Assembly (NCBI GenBank): GCA_031551765.1
Contig: JAVBNC010000026.1
Location: 1 to 44,689, forward strand
From: JAVBNC01 sp031551765
Lineage (GTDB): Bacteria > Desulfobacterota > Desulfovibrionia > Desulfovibrionales > Desulfovibrionaceae
Direction of reading: 5' to 3'
DNA length: 44,689 nucleotides
Numbering within the stretch: position 1 is the stretch's first letter; every line of letters begins with the position of its first letter. Of this stretch, positions 10,396 through 18,371 are shown piece by piece. Below the pieces are notes generated by a model that saw only the letters and a program-made list of their open reading frames with translations, was not told the origin of the DNA and did no database searches. A program made the translations under genes and the position numbers.

Positions 10396-10474
10396 ACTTA
10401 TACCTAGTGACACAATAACAGCCTGCGCGGGCAAAACCGGCGGGCGGGAAAGGGGCATTCATCGGACGGCCATT

Positions 10475-10600
10475 AGAGCATTTTTACTTTGAAATGCTTG
10501 CTCAACGGCGGGCAAATCCAGCCTGCAAGCATTCCGCGGCAAGGATTTGGGGGCAAATCCCTGCAAAGCGGATGCGCTTTTTCAAAGCTAAACTGCTCAA
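10475..10600. repeat. Dispersed intergenic repeat, family B copy 1
   Basis: Begins AGAGCATTTTTACTTTGA and contains CAACGGCGGGCAAA followed by a GCCTGC arm. The same order of blocks (AGAGC, CTTTGA, AACGGCGGGCAAA, GCCT, CGCGG) is found at 20930-21066. It fills the ispA-dxs gap and has no coding potential. Confidence 0.6.
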
Positions 10601-10610
10601 GGTCGATCTT

Positions 10611-11507
10611 TTAATATACCCTTTTGACCATGTACCCGGCAAGTCCGCGCAGAAAGGCGGCTTCCGGACCGAAAGAGGCCAGGGCGGCACGGGCTTTTTC
10701 CGTTTCTTGCTCGGCCAGGGCGCGGCTGGCTTCCAGGCCCAGCAGCGAAGGGTAGGTGATTTTGCCTTCAGCCGCATCGCTGCCCACGGGCTTGCCCATC
10801 ACGCTTTCATCTCCCACCACGTCCAGAATGTCGTCCACGATCTGGAAGGACGCGCCCAAAGCCGCGCCGTAGGCTTCCGCCAGGGGCAGGCGGGTTTCGT
10901 CCGCCCCGGCCAGCAGCGCGCCGCACACGCAGGAAGCCCGGATAAGCGCGCCGGTCTTCATGGCGTGCATGGCGCGCAGTTCTTCCAGGGTGCAGTGTTT
11001 GCGTTCGGTGTACAGCATGTCCAGGTACTGGCCGCCCACCATGCCGGGGGAACCGGCGGCGCGGGCCAAGTATGCGACGGCCGCCAGCACCCGGTCAGCG
11101 GGCAGGGAAGCGCCGCAGGAAGCCATGAAGGTAAAGGCGTCCGTGAGCAGGCCGTCTCCGGCCAGGATGGCGCTGGCTTCACCAAAGGCCTTGTGGTTGG
11201 AGGGCTTGCCACGGCGCAGGTCGTCGTCATCCATGGCGGGCAGATCGTCGTGGATGAGCGAATAGCTGTGGATGCACTCTATGGCGCAGGCAAAAGGCAT
11301 GGCGCCCTCGCGCAGCCCGAAAAGCCGGGCGAACGCCAGGCAGAGCACGGGCCGCAGGCGCTTGCCCCCGGCCAGCAGGCTGTAGTTCATGGCTTTTGCC
11401 AGGCCCGGCGGCAGTCCCGGCAGGGTGGCAAGGCTCCCGGCCAGCCAGGTTTCCACCTGTTCCGCGCCGGCCTTGAGTTGGGCTCTGACGCCCGCGGCAT
11501 CCATCAT
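10611..11507 (-). CDS. ispA: Farnesyl/geranylgeranyl diphosphate synthase (IspA-type)
   Basis: A 298-residue all-helical trans-prenyltransferase. It has GGKRLRP (47-53), the first aspartate-rich motif DDLPAMDDD (87-95) and the second, DDILD (about 232-236), which bind Mg-diphosphate. It elongates DMAPP with IPP to C15 (or C20) diphosphate. The start (ATG at 11507 or, three bases on, 11504) overlaps the xseB stop and follows GGGAGGA. Chain length cannot be assigned safely by eye, so IspA is used for the family. Confidence 0.94.
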   Translation of the reverse strand: MMDAAGVRAQLKAGAEQVETWLAGSLATLPGLPPGLAKAMNYSLLAGGKRLRPVLCLAFARLFGLREGAMPFACAIECIHSYSLIHDDLPAMDDDDLRRGKPSNHKAFGEASAILAGDGLLTDAFTFMASCGASLPADRVLAAVAYLARAAGSPGMVGGQYLDMLYTERKHCTLEELRAMHAMKTGALIRASCVCGALLAGADETRLPLAEAYGAALGASFQIVDDILDVVGDESVMGKPVGSDAAEGKITYPSLLGLEASRALAEQETEKARAALASFGPEAAFLRGLAGYMVKRVY

Positions 11508-11746
11508 CGCTCGTCCTCCCCGTCTTTTTCAGCGGCAAAGGGCTGAACACCTTCTTCCGTGCGCAGACTGACGGCCAGACGGGCGTTCTCCAGCTGCTCG
11601 CGGCAGGCTTTGACCAGGGTCTGGCCTTCCTGATACAGGGACACGCTTTTTTCCAGGGGCAGGTCGCTTTGTTCCAGTTCGGCCACCACGCGTTGCAGGC
11701 GGTCCATCTGGCTTTCGAAATCGGCGGTCTTTTTATTTTTGCTCAT
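11504..11746 (-). CDS. xseB: Exodeoxyribonuclease VII small subunit (XseB)
   Basis: An 80-residue, highly charged helical protein with the family pattern FESQMDRLQRVVAELEQSDLPLEKSVSLYQEG (about 10-41). It associates with XseA to form exonuclease VII, which degrades single-stranded DNA. It overlaps both neighbours by a few bases (M23 peptidase upstream, ispA downstream), so translation is coupled. Oddly, the large subunit is separated from it by the peptidase gene. Confidence 0.93.
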   Translation of the reverse strand: MSKNKKTADFESQMDRLQRVVAELEQSDLPLEKSVSLYQEGQTLVKACREQLENARLAVSLRTEEGVQPFAAEKDGEDER

Positions 11747-12693
11747 GGCTTTCTCGCTGGAGGGGAAGAGGGCGCCGGGACGGGCGCGGGGATAGGCTCC
11801 ATGATGGTTTGGGCGTTGACCCCGAACCCCAGGATATTGAGGCTGAGGTGCAGGTGCGGCCCGGTGGAACGGCCAGTGCTGCCCACCTTGCCCAGCACCT
11901 CGCCGCGTCGCAGAAACTGGCCTTCGCGCGCGTCAATGGCCGAAAGGTGCATGTAGGTGGTGAACACGCCCAGGCCGTGGTCCACGACCACGAAGTTACC
12001 GGAGTAATAGAAATCGCCGGTCAGCACAACCCGGCCGTCCGCAGCGGCCTTTACAGGGTCCCCGGCCTTGGCCCGGAAATCCAGGCCCCGGTGCGTGGAC
12101 CTGGTTTCGCCGTTCAGGGTGCGGCGCATGCCGAAGAGGCTGGACAAGGTGCCGGGTACGGGCCGGGACAGGGGCAGGGACCAGAAACGCTCCGGGCTGA
12201 AGGTATTAAGCGTCCGGATCATCAGCGCGCGTTCGCGGTCGATGCGTTCCTTCAATTCCGGCGGCGGCGTGACGTACTTGGGTTCCAGGGTCAAGCTCTG
12301 GGTGGGGTATTTCTTGCGGACCACGGCCACGGACGCGCCGCCGGAAACGCTCCAGCGGCCGGAAGCCCCCACGCCCGAGGCGATCCACTCCAGCTGTTCA
12401 GACGCGGCCTTGTGCGTCAGCGGCATGGCCAGCAGGGTATCCGCCCGCGCAACGCTCCCGTCGGGAGACTGGACGGCCTTTACGGTCACGTTTTTGCCCA
12501 GAAAGCGCAGACGCACGCTTTCCAGGTCCGGCGCGGCAAAAGACACGGGAAAGGGATCGCCGTCAAAGACTTTGGCGGGCACGTCATGACGCACGGACGG
12601 CACGCTGGCGGCGCGTGCCGGGACAGCCAGCCAGATGAGCAGAGCCACCGCGCCCAAAATGGCGAGGGTATAAACACGGGACAAGGCACTCAT
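11743..12693 (-). CDS. Exported M23-family peptidase (LytM domain)
   Basis: A 316-residue protein with a signal peptide (about 1-29, cleavage near ARA/AS), an N-terminal beta-rich domain and a C-terminal M23/LytM domain. The zinc ligands are visible: HRGLDF (His and Asp, about 192-196) and HLHLS (about 272). Such enzymes cut peptidoglycan cross-links or, if regulatory, activate amidases. The start at 12693 was chosen because it opens the signal peptide; a longer reading would overlap the end of xseA. It lies between xseA and xseB and overlaps xseB by four bases. Confidence 0.92.
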   Translation of the reverse strand: MSALSRVYTLAILGAVALLIWLAVPARAASVPSVRHDVPAKVFDGDPFPVSFAAPDLESVRLRFLGKNVTVKAVQSPDGSVARADTLLAMPLTHKAASEQLEWIASGVGASGRWSVSGGASVAVVRKKYPTQSLTLEPKYVTPPPELKERIDRERALMIRTLNTFSPERFWSLPLSRPVPGTLSSLFGMRRTLNGETRSTHRGLDFRAKAGDPVKAAADGRVVLTGDFYYSGNFVVVDHGLGVFTTYMHLSAIDAREGQFLRRGEVLGKVGSTGRSTGPHLHLSLNILGFGVNAQTIMEPIPAPVPAPSSPPARKP

Positions 12694-12706
12694 GATATCG
12701 GTTCCT

Positions 12707-14173
12707 TCAACGGTTTTGTTTTGCCGCGCGTTCCAGCGCTTCCACAGGCACTTCGCCGTCGCGCAGTACCAGGTCAAGACGCTGGCCCGGCGGCGCGTCA
12801 TACACGGAGCGGGCGAAACTGCCGTCCGGCAGGCGGGCCAGAGCGTAGCCGCGTTCCAGCGGGAGTTTCGGGTCCAGGGCGGCCAGGCGCAGGCCCAGGC
12901 GTTCAGAATCCCGCTCCTTGCGCGAGAGCAGGGCGTTGTGCGCGCCATCCAGGCGCGGGGCCAGGACTTCCAGGCTTTGAGCGGCGCGTTCCAGACGGCG
13001 TTCCTGAGCCTGGCCCAGGCGTTGCCGCAAGCTTTCCAGGCGCTCTCCGTGCCGGATCAGGGCGCGTTCCGGGGCCGTAGCGCTCAAACGGCGGGCAAGG
13101 CTTTCCAGCAGCAACCCCGGCAGGCCGAGCCTGGCCGTCATGGCCTGGCGCAGGCGCTGCGCGGCCGCAAGCACGCGCTCTTCCCGGCGTTCCAGGGCAC
13201 GTACGGGGGAGAGCAGGGCCAGGTGCCGCTCCAGGGCGGCCAGGCGGTCCGCGCGGCCGGAAAGGCAACGCCGCCAAGCCCCGGCCAGCGCTAAATCCAG
13301 CTCGTCCAGGCGCTGCGCCAGCTCGCGCTTTTCCACCCACCACAGCTGCGCGGCATGGGTGGGCGTGGCGGCGCGCGCGTCCGCCACCAGGTCCGCGATA
13401 CTCACGTCCACCTCATGCCCCACGCCCGCCAGCACGGGCAACTGCGCGCGGAACAGGGCTTCCGCCACCTCCAGCGTATTGAAGGCCCAGAGGTCTTCCA
13501 GGGAGCCGCCTCCCCGGATGAGGACAATGACTTCCGCCCAGCCGTCGGCGCAAGCCGCGTCCAGAGCGGCCGCCAGCCGCGCCGGGGCCTCGTCCCCCTG
13601 CACCAGGCTGGGGTAAACGCGCAGTTCCGCGCCGCTGCCGCGTTCTTCCGCCATGCGCAGAAAGTCGCGCAGGGCCGCGCCCGCCGGGGCCGTGACCACG
13701 GCCACCCGCCGGGGGTTGCGGGGCAGGGGCCGCTTGCGTTCCTGGCTGAAGAACCCCCTGGCATCCAGGACGGCCTTCATGCGCTCAAATTCCTGGTACA
13801 GGCGGCTGACGCCCGCGTCCTGCACCAATTCCACCACCAACTGGTACGCCCCGCGCGGCGGGTACACGGTAAGCGTGCCCGCCGCAGTCACTTCCTGGCC
13901 ATTTTCCAGACGCGCCGCCATGCCCGGCCGGGGGCCGTCCTCAAACACCTCGCCGGTCAGAGGGTCAAAAAGCTCTTCCGCCTTCTGCTGTCTCTTGAAC
14001 CACACGGCCGGAAGCAGCGCCTCCTCGTCCTTGAGCGAAAAATACAAATGCCCCGACGAAGGCCGCGACACATTGGACACCTGCCCCCGCACCCAAACAA
14101 ACGGATAGGTCCCCTCCAGCAGGGACTTGATGGAACGGGTCAGTTGCCCGACAGTAAGCACGGCGTCGGTCAT
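12707..14173 (-). CDS. xseA: Exodeoxyribonuclease VII large subunit (XseA)
   Basis: A 488-residue protein with an N-terminal OB-fold (VWVRGQVSNVSRPSSGHLYFSLKD, about 23-46), a central catalytic domain including VVTAPAGAALRDFL, IRGGGSLEDLWAFN and GVGHEVDVSIADLVAD (about 155-270), and a long coiled-coil C-terminus. It forms the nuclease core with XseB. The ATG at 14173 follows a GGAGG about ten bases upstream and a perfect 52-base palindrome. Confidence 0.95.
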   Translation of the reverse strand: MTDAVLTVGQLTRSIKSLLEGTYPFVWVRGQVSNVSRPSSGHLYFSLKDEEALLPAVWFKRQQKAEELFDPLTGEVFEDGPRPGMAARLENGQEVTAAGTLTVYPPRGAYQLVVELVQDAGVSRLYQEFERMKAVLDARGFFSQERKRPLPRNPRRVAVVTAPAGAALRDFLRMAEERGSGAELRVYPSLVQGDEAPARLAAALDAACADGWAEVIVLIRGGGSLEDLWAFNTLEVAEALFRAQLPVLAGVGHEVDVSIADLVADARAATPTHAAQLWWVEKRELAQRLDELDLALAGAWRRCLSGRADRLAALERHLALLSPVRALERREERVLAAAQRLRQAMTARLGLPGLLLESLARRLSATAPERALIRHGERLESLRQRLGQAQERRLERAAQSLEVLAPRLDGAHNALLSRKERDSERLGLRLAALDPKLPLERGYALARLPDGSFARSVYDAPPGQRLDLVLRDGEVPVEALERAAKQNR

Positions 14174-14194
14174 GAGGAAGAATGCCTCCGGCGG

Positions 14195-14246
14195 CCAAGG
14201 GAAGGGGGAAACCTTTCTTGGAAGAAAGGTTTCCCCCTTCCCTTGG
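14195..14246. repeat. Perfect 52-base palindrome upstream of xseA
   Basis: Positions 14195-14219 (CCAAGGGAAGGGGG, then AAACCTTTCTT) are the exact reverse complement of 14222-14246, with a two-base centre. A second, looser hairpin (CCCCCTTCCAAAG/CTTTGGCAGGGG) follows at about 14251-14281. A duplex this long could be a terminator for proS, a block to ribosome loading on xseA or a replication-sensitive cruciform. Confidence 0.75.
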
Positions 14247-14303
14247 ATCCCATCCCCCTTCCAAAGAACTTTGGCAGGGGTATGACGGTCGTCTCTTTGA
14301 TGG

Positions 14304-14337
14304 GGCGGCTCCGTACAATTACGGGAGCCGCCTTTTT
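14304..14337 (+). terminator. Intrinsic terminator reading on the plus strand
   Basis: GGCGGCTCCGT and ACGGGAGCCGCC form a stem at 14304-14332 followed by TTTTT. It has the form of a plus-strand terminator although the genes on both sides are on the minus strand, so it would stop antisense transcription coming from the xseA side. Confidence 0.5.
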
Positions 14338-14415
14338 CAGCTTATCACATCAGCACTTCACAGTATGTGAGCGCCGTGGCGCGAACAGAACGGCAGATGC
14401 GCACTATTTTCTTAG

Positions 14416-14480
14416 TCACCCTGTATGGGGTCCAGGGGCGCTAGCCCTTGGCGGGTGCAGGGCAGCGCCCTGCTCTCACT
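14416..14480. repeat. G-rich hairpin repeat, family A copy 2
   Basis: Contains GTCACCC.GTATGGGGTCCAGGGG, an inverted CCC arm and GGGTGCAGGGCAGCGCCCTGC, the same block order as at 965-1042. It sits just past the proS stop. With the palindrome and the terminator hairpin it fills the gene-free stretch 14174-14513, in which no protein is visible. Confidence 0.6.
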
Positions 14481-14513
14481 CTTAGATGGCTTCGACAAAA
14501 CTGCCTTTGCCTT

Positions 14514-16238
14514 TTACATGCCCCAGCCCGCGTACACTTTGGCTTTCCAGTCCTCAAAAGCCTGCGCGAACCCTTCCACGGGCAACTCGGCCTTTTCGCC
14601 GCTTTTGCGGTCTTTGGCTTCGATGACGCCGCGTCCCAATCCCTTGCCGCCTATAACCAGCTGCATGGGCAGACCCACCAGGTCCGCGTCCTTGAACTTG
14701 ACGCCGGGGCGCTCGTCGCGGTCGTCCAGCAGCACTTGCAGACCGGCGGCTTCCAGCTGGTCGTGGATTTCCTTGGCCTTGGCGGACACGGTAGCGTCCT
14801 TGGGGTCCAGACAGAGCAGGGCGACGTGGAAGGGCGCGACGGGCGGCGGGAACACGATGCCGTGTTCGTCGTGGTTCTGCTCGATGCAGGCCGCCAGCAC
14901 GCGGGTGACGCCTATGCCGTAGCAGCCCATGATCATCAGCTGCTCCTTGCCGTTTTCGTCCAGGTATACGGCTTTCAGGGCCTGGGAATACTTGGTGCCC
15001 AGCTTGAAGACGTGGCCCACTTCGATGCCGCGCGGGAATTCCATGACCCCGCCGCACTTGGGGCAGGGGTCGCCGGGCTCGATCTTGCGGATATCGAAAT
15101 ATTCCGTGACGCCCGCGTCGCGGGAAAGGCTGACGTCCGCGAAATGGGCGTCAGCCGCGTTGGCGCCGGTGACCCAGCCTTCGCGCAGGGCGAGTTCCTG
15201 GTCCGCTATGATACGCACGTTTTGCAGGCCTATCGGCCCGGCAAAGCCCACGGGCGCGCCCGTCCAGGCCGTAACCTGTTCCGGCGTGGCAAAGACAACG
15301 CTGGCCGCGTTCAGCAGGTTCTTGAGCTTGATTTCGTTCAGCTCGCGGTCGCCGCGCACCAGGGCGGCCACGGGCTGGCCGTCCACGGCGAGCAGAATGG
15401 TTTTGACGATACCCGCCGCCGAAACCTTCATGAATTCCGTTACTTCCTGCACGGTGTGCTTGCCGGGCGTGGCCACCAGGCGCTTTTCGCCAGGCTGAGC
15501 GGTGTCACGCGTGCCGGGGACGCGGACCACGGCGCGTTCCACGTTGGCCGCGTAGTCGCAGGACATGCAGGCCGCGATGGTGTCTTCCCCGGTGCTGGCC
15601 AGGACCATGAATTCGTGGGAAAAGCTGCCGCCTATGGAGCCGGAATCCGCCTCCACGGGCCGGAAACGCAGGCCCAGGCGCTGGAAGACGCGGCGGTAGG
15701 CCTCGTACATGGCCTTGTAGCTTTCCTCGGCGCCCGCGTCGTCGCGGTCAAAGGAGTAGGCGTCCTTCATAATGAACTCGCGGCCGCGCATCAGGCCGAA
15801 GCGGGGGCGGATCTCGTCCCGGAACTTGGTCTGGATCTGGTAGAAATTGAGCGGCAGTTGGCGGTAGGACTTCACTTCGCGGCGCACCAGGTCGGTGATG
15901 ACTTCTTCGTGCGTGGGGCCCAGGCAGCATTCGCGGTCGTGGCGGTCCACGAAGCGCAGCAGTTCCTTGCCGTAGTGCTCCCAGCGGCCGGATTCTATCC
16001 ACAGGTCCGCGGGCTGCACCGTGGGCAGATGCAGTTCCAGCGCGCCGGCGCGGTCCATTTCCTCGCGCACGATGGTGGCGACTTTGTTGATGGAACGCCA
16101 GCCCAGCGGCAGATAGTCGTACACTCCGCTGGTCAGGCGGCGGATAAGGCCCGCGCGGATGAGCAGCTTGTGGCTGACGACTTCCGCGTCGGCCGGGGCT
16201 TCTTTCAGGGTGGGCACGAAATAGCGGGAAAGCAGCAT
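14514..16238 (-). CDS. proS: Prolyl-tRNA synthetase (bacterial type)
   Basis: A 574-residue class II aminoacyl-tRNA synthetase. Motif 1 lies around LGWRSINKVATIVREEMDRAGALELHLPTVQP (about 46-77), motif 2 around NFYQIQTKFRDEIRPRFGLMRGREFIMKDAY (about 131-161), an INS/YbaK editing domain fills the middle, and motif 3 is GCYGIGVTRVLAA. It charges tRNA-Pro. The start at 16238 follows AAGGA. It lies 35 bases after ispG, so the two are likely one transcript. Confidence 0.97.
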   Translation of the reverse strand: MLLSRYFVPTLKEAPADAEVVSHKLLIRAGLIRRLTSGVYDYLPLGWRSINKVATIVREEMDRAGALELHLPTVQPADLWIESGRWEHYGKELLRFVDRHDRECCLGPTHEEVITDLVRREVKSYRQLPLNFYQIQTKFRDEIRPRFGLMRGREFIMKDAYSFDRDDAGAEESYKAMYEAYRRVFQRLGLRFRPVEADSGSIGGSFSHEFMVLASTGEDTIAACMSCDYAANVERAVVRVPGTRDTAQPGEKRLVATPGKHTVQEVTEFMKVSAAGIVKTILLAVDGQPVAALVRGDRELNEIKLKNLLNAASVVFATPEQVTAWTGAPVGFAGPIGLQNVRIIADQELALREGWVTGANAADAHFADVSLSRDAGVTEYFDIRKIEPGDPCPKCGGVMEFPRGIEVGHVFKLGTKYSQALKAVYLDENGKEQLMIMGCYGIGVTRVLAACIEQNHDEHGIVFPPPVAPFHVALLCLDPKDATVSAKAKEIHDQLEAAGLQVLLDDRDERPGVKFKDADLVGLPMQLVIGGKGLGRGVIEAKDRKSGEKAELPVEGFAQAFEDWKAKVYAGWGM

Positions 16239-16273
16239 GGTATGTCCTTGTATTTCAGGGAGTAAGAAAAAGA

Positions 16274-17356
16274 TCAGGAAGCGTTGCGTTCCTGCAGGAA
16301 AATATTGATTTCGTCCATCAGGCCTTCCAGGAGCTGGTCCGGGCCGCCGCGCACGGTGCGCACGATGACCCCGCGCCGGAAAATGATGCCCTTGCCCGCG
16401 CCGCCCGCAATGCCGATATCCGCGCCCTTGGCCTCGCCCGGGCCGTTGACCTCGCAGCCCATGACGGCCACGGTGAACACGTCCGGAATGGCGGAAAGGC
16501 GCTCTTCAACAGCTTCCGCCAGGCGCATCAGGTCAATGCGCGTGCGGCCGCAGGTGGGGCAGGAAATAAGCTCCGGCCCGCGCCGCCGCAGTTCCAGGGC
16601 GGCAAGCAGCGCCCAGGCCGCGTCCACTTCCCGCACCGGGTCGTGGGTCAGGGAAATGCGCAGGGTGTCGCCCAGGCCTTCCGCCAGCAGAATGCCCAGC
16701 CCGGCGGCGGATTTGACCGCCCCGCGCAGCAGAGTGCCCGCTTCCGTTATGCCTATGTGCAGGGGGTAGTCGCACTTTTCCGCCAGCAGGCGGTAGGCCG
16801 CCACGGTGTGCGGCACGGAAGAGGATTTGAGGGAAATCTTAGTGTTGAAAAAGCCGCGCTCTTCCAGCATGCGCACGTGGGAGAGGGCGCTTTCCACCAT
16901 GGCCTGCGGCGTGGGGCCGCCGAAACGGGCCAGCAGCTCTTTTTCCAGGGACCCGGCGTTCACGCCCACCCGTATGCAGGCCCCGGAAGCCTTGGCCGCG
17001 TCCACCACCTTGTTCACCGCTTTTTCGCCCCCGATATTGCCGGGGTTGATGCGCAGGCCTTCGAACCCGGCTTTCAGCGCGGCAAGAGCCAGGTCCGCTG
17101 AAAAATGGATGTCCGCTATCAGCGGCACCGGGGAGGCCGCGCGGATGGTTTTCAGGCTTTTGGCCGCCTTGGCGTTGGGCACGGCCACGCGCACAATATC
17201 CGCTCCGGAAGCGGCCAGGCGTTCTATCTGCGCGCCGGTGGCGGCCGCGTCCGCCGTGTCCGTATTGGTCATGCTCTGCACCAGAACGGGGCGGCCGCCG
17301 CCCATGGACAGGGGGCCGAGCGTGATGGTGCGGGTGTTTTTGCGCTGTATCTGCAT
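16274..17356 (-). CDS. ispG: 4-hydroxy-3-methylbut-2-enyl diphosphate synthase (IspG/GcpE)
   Basis: A 360-residue enzyme of the MEP pathway that reduces MEcPP to HMBPP using a [4Fe-4S] cluster. The TIM barrel starts with PVLVQSMTNTDT; the C-terminal cluster ligands are seen in ISCPTCGRTRIDL and VAVMGCEVNGPGE. The ATG at 17356 was preferred to a TTG 36 bases upstream because MQIQRKNTRTITLG matches the family start, although neither has a strong ribosome site. It heads the ispG-proS pair; with dxs and ispA nearby, the window carries several isoprenoid steps. Confidence 0.96.
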   Translation of the reverse strand: MQIQRKNTRTITLGPLSMGGGRPVLVQSMTNTDTADAAATGAQIERLAASGADIVRVAVPNAKAAKSLKTIRAASPVPLIADIHFSADLALAALKAGFEGLRINPGNIGGEKAVNKVVDAAKASGACIRVGVNAGSLEKELLARFGGPTPQAMVESALSHVRMLEERGFFNTKISLKSSSVPHTVAAYRLLAEKCDYPLHIGITEAGTLLRGAVKSAAGLGILLAEGLGDTLRISLTHDPVREVDAAWALLAALELRRRGPELISCPTCGRTRIDLMRLAEAVEERLSAIPDVFTVAVMGCEVNGPGEAKGADIGIAGGAGKGIIFRRGVIVRTVRGGPDQLLEGLMDEINIFLQERNAS

Positions 17357-17395
17357 GGCAGGCGGTGTAGCGCATTTTGGCGGATTAGCCAACCG

Positions 17396-17546
17396 AGAGC
17401 TTGTCCGTAAATAAGCGTATCGTGGCCGATTACTTCGTCAAAGCCCTTTTTTGCTCCGGTCGAGTACCGTAAGAGTACACTCCCTCCGCAAAAAAGGGCT
17501 TTTCCTCGTTCTCGGCTCACGCTCCACTTATTTACGGACAAGCTCT
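17396..17546. mobile_element. MITE-like element with perfect 20-bp terminal inverted repeats
   Basis: AGAGCTTGTCCGTAAATAAG at 17396-17415 is the exact reverse complement of 17527-17546. A nested 15-bp inverted repeat (AAAGCCCTTTTTTGC at 17440-17454, complement at 17488-17502) lies inside. There is no coding content. No target duplication can be stated with certainty. Its right end supplies the stop codon region of the LysR fragment. Confidence 0.7.
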
Positions 17547-17915
17547 AAGGTGACGGCCGGACTGCTGTGGGAAGCGCGTCCGCTATTTCCCGCGCGAGAC
17601 TTTCCGCCAACTCCGCCCGGTCCATGGGGGTCACAAGCGCGAGCTGGACGCGCGGCAGTTCGTTTTCAGCCACAGGGACGAACACGATGCCCTCCCGGCT
17701 GATGGCGCGAAATAGGCGGGCAAAAGGCCCATGCCCTCGCCCGTCGCGATACGGGCCAGAAGCACGTTGTGCTCCGCCGGTTCTTCCGTAAAAACAGGGG
17801 CAAAGCCCGCGTGGGCGAACACGCCCCTGGTGTGGTCAAAAAAGGCCGGGTTGCTCTCCCGCCGGAACCAGAACAGGGGTTTGCCGTTGCAGGCCCGGAG
17901 CGGCAGGCTTTTTCT
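17545..17915 (-). pseudogene. LysR-type regulator, frameshifted 3' fragment
   Basis: On the minus strand the reading KPLFWFRRESNPAFFDHTR, then AEHNVLLARIATGEGMGLLP, is the end of a LysR substrate-binding domain. At about 17712 the frame is lost; one frame over it continues REGIVFVPVAENELPRVQLAL and ends in a TAG at 17545-17547. The DNA-binding half is absent. A one-base deletion plus loss of the 5' end make this a dead gene. It once stood divergent to the neighbouring decarboxylase, the usual LysR arrangement. Confidence 0.75.
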
Positions 17916-17930
17916 TTTGGCTTCCGGCCG

Positions 17931-18206
17931 CTGGTTATCGAGTTCCCCTACGGTGATATTTACGCCCGGCCCGGCCTTGACCTGAAAAGCCGGGAAGTCG
18001 CCGTGGCGGCGGCTTTGACCGCCCTGGGCAACGCGGCCCCGCAACTCAAGGTGCATATAGCCGCCGCGCTGAACGTGGGCTGCACGCGGGAAGAAGTGGT
18101 GGAAACCATCATGCAGACCGCTGTGTACGCGGGGTTTCACGCCGCGCTGAACGGCCTTTTCGCCGCCAAGGAACTGTTCACGGAGCGCTCCGCGCCCCAA
18201 AAGTAG
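17931..18206 (+). pseudogene. Carboxymuconolactone decarboxylase-family gene, 5'-truncated
   Basis: From LVIEFPYGDIYARPGLDL to LFAAKELFTE the plus strand encodes the C-terminal three quarters of a CMD/AhpD-like protein (REVAVAAALTALGN, HIAAALNVGCTREEVVETIMQTAVYAGF). About 40 N-terminal residues and the promoter are missing. The open frame continues upstream only through the antisense of the LysR fragment. It is probably a remnant left by one deletion that removed both gene starts; a chimeric protein from an upstream start cannot be excluded. Confidence 0.7.
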
Positions 18207-18222
18207 CGAAAAACCGAACTCA

Positions 18223-18264
18223 CCCCGGCCGTCCGGAACGTTTCAAGATTCCGGACAGCCGGGG
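18223..18264 (+). terminator. Strong hairpin after the decarboxylase remnant
   Basis: CCCCGGC.GTCCGGAA pairs with TTCCGGAC.GCCGGGG around a ten-base loop, followed shortly by CTTTACTTTT. It fits an intrinsic terminator of the former CMD gene, kept although the gene is broken. Confidence 0.6.
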
Positions 18265-18371
18265 CGCTGCCTTTACTTTTGCCTCAAAATCCGCTTGGCT
18301 GGGGTTTTCGTACTTGTGGGAGCACGCGCAACAACGTAGGCTGCGCCATCCTCAAAACAAGGAGCGCCCGC

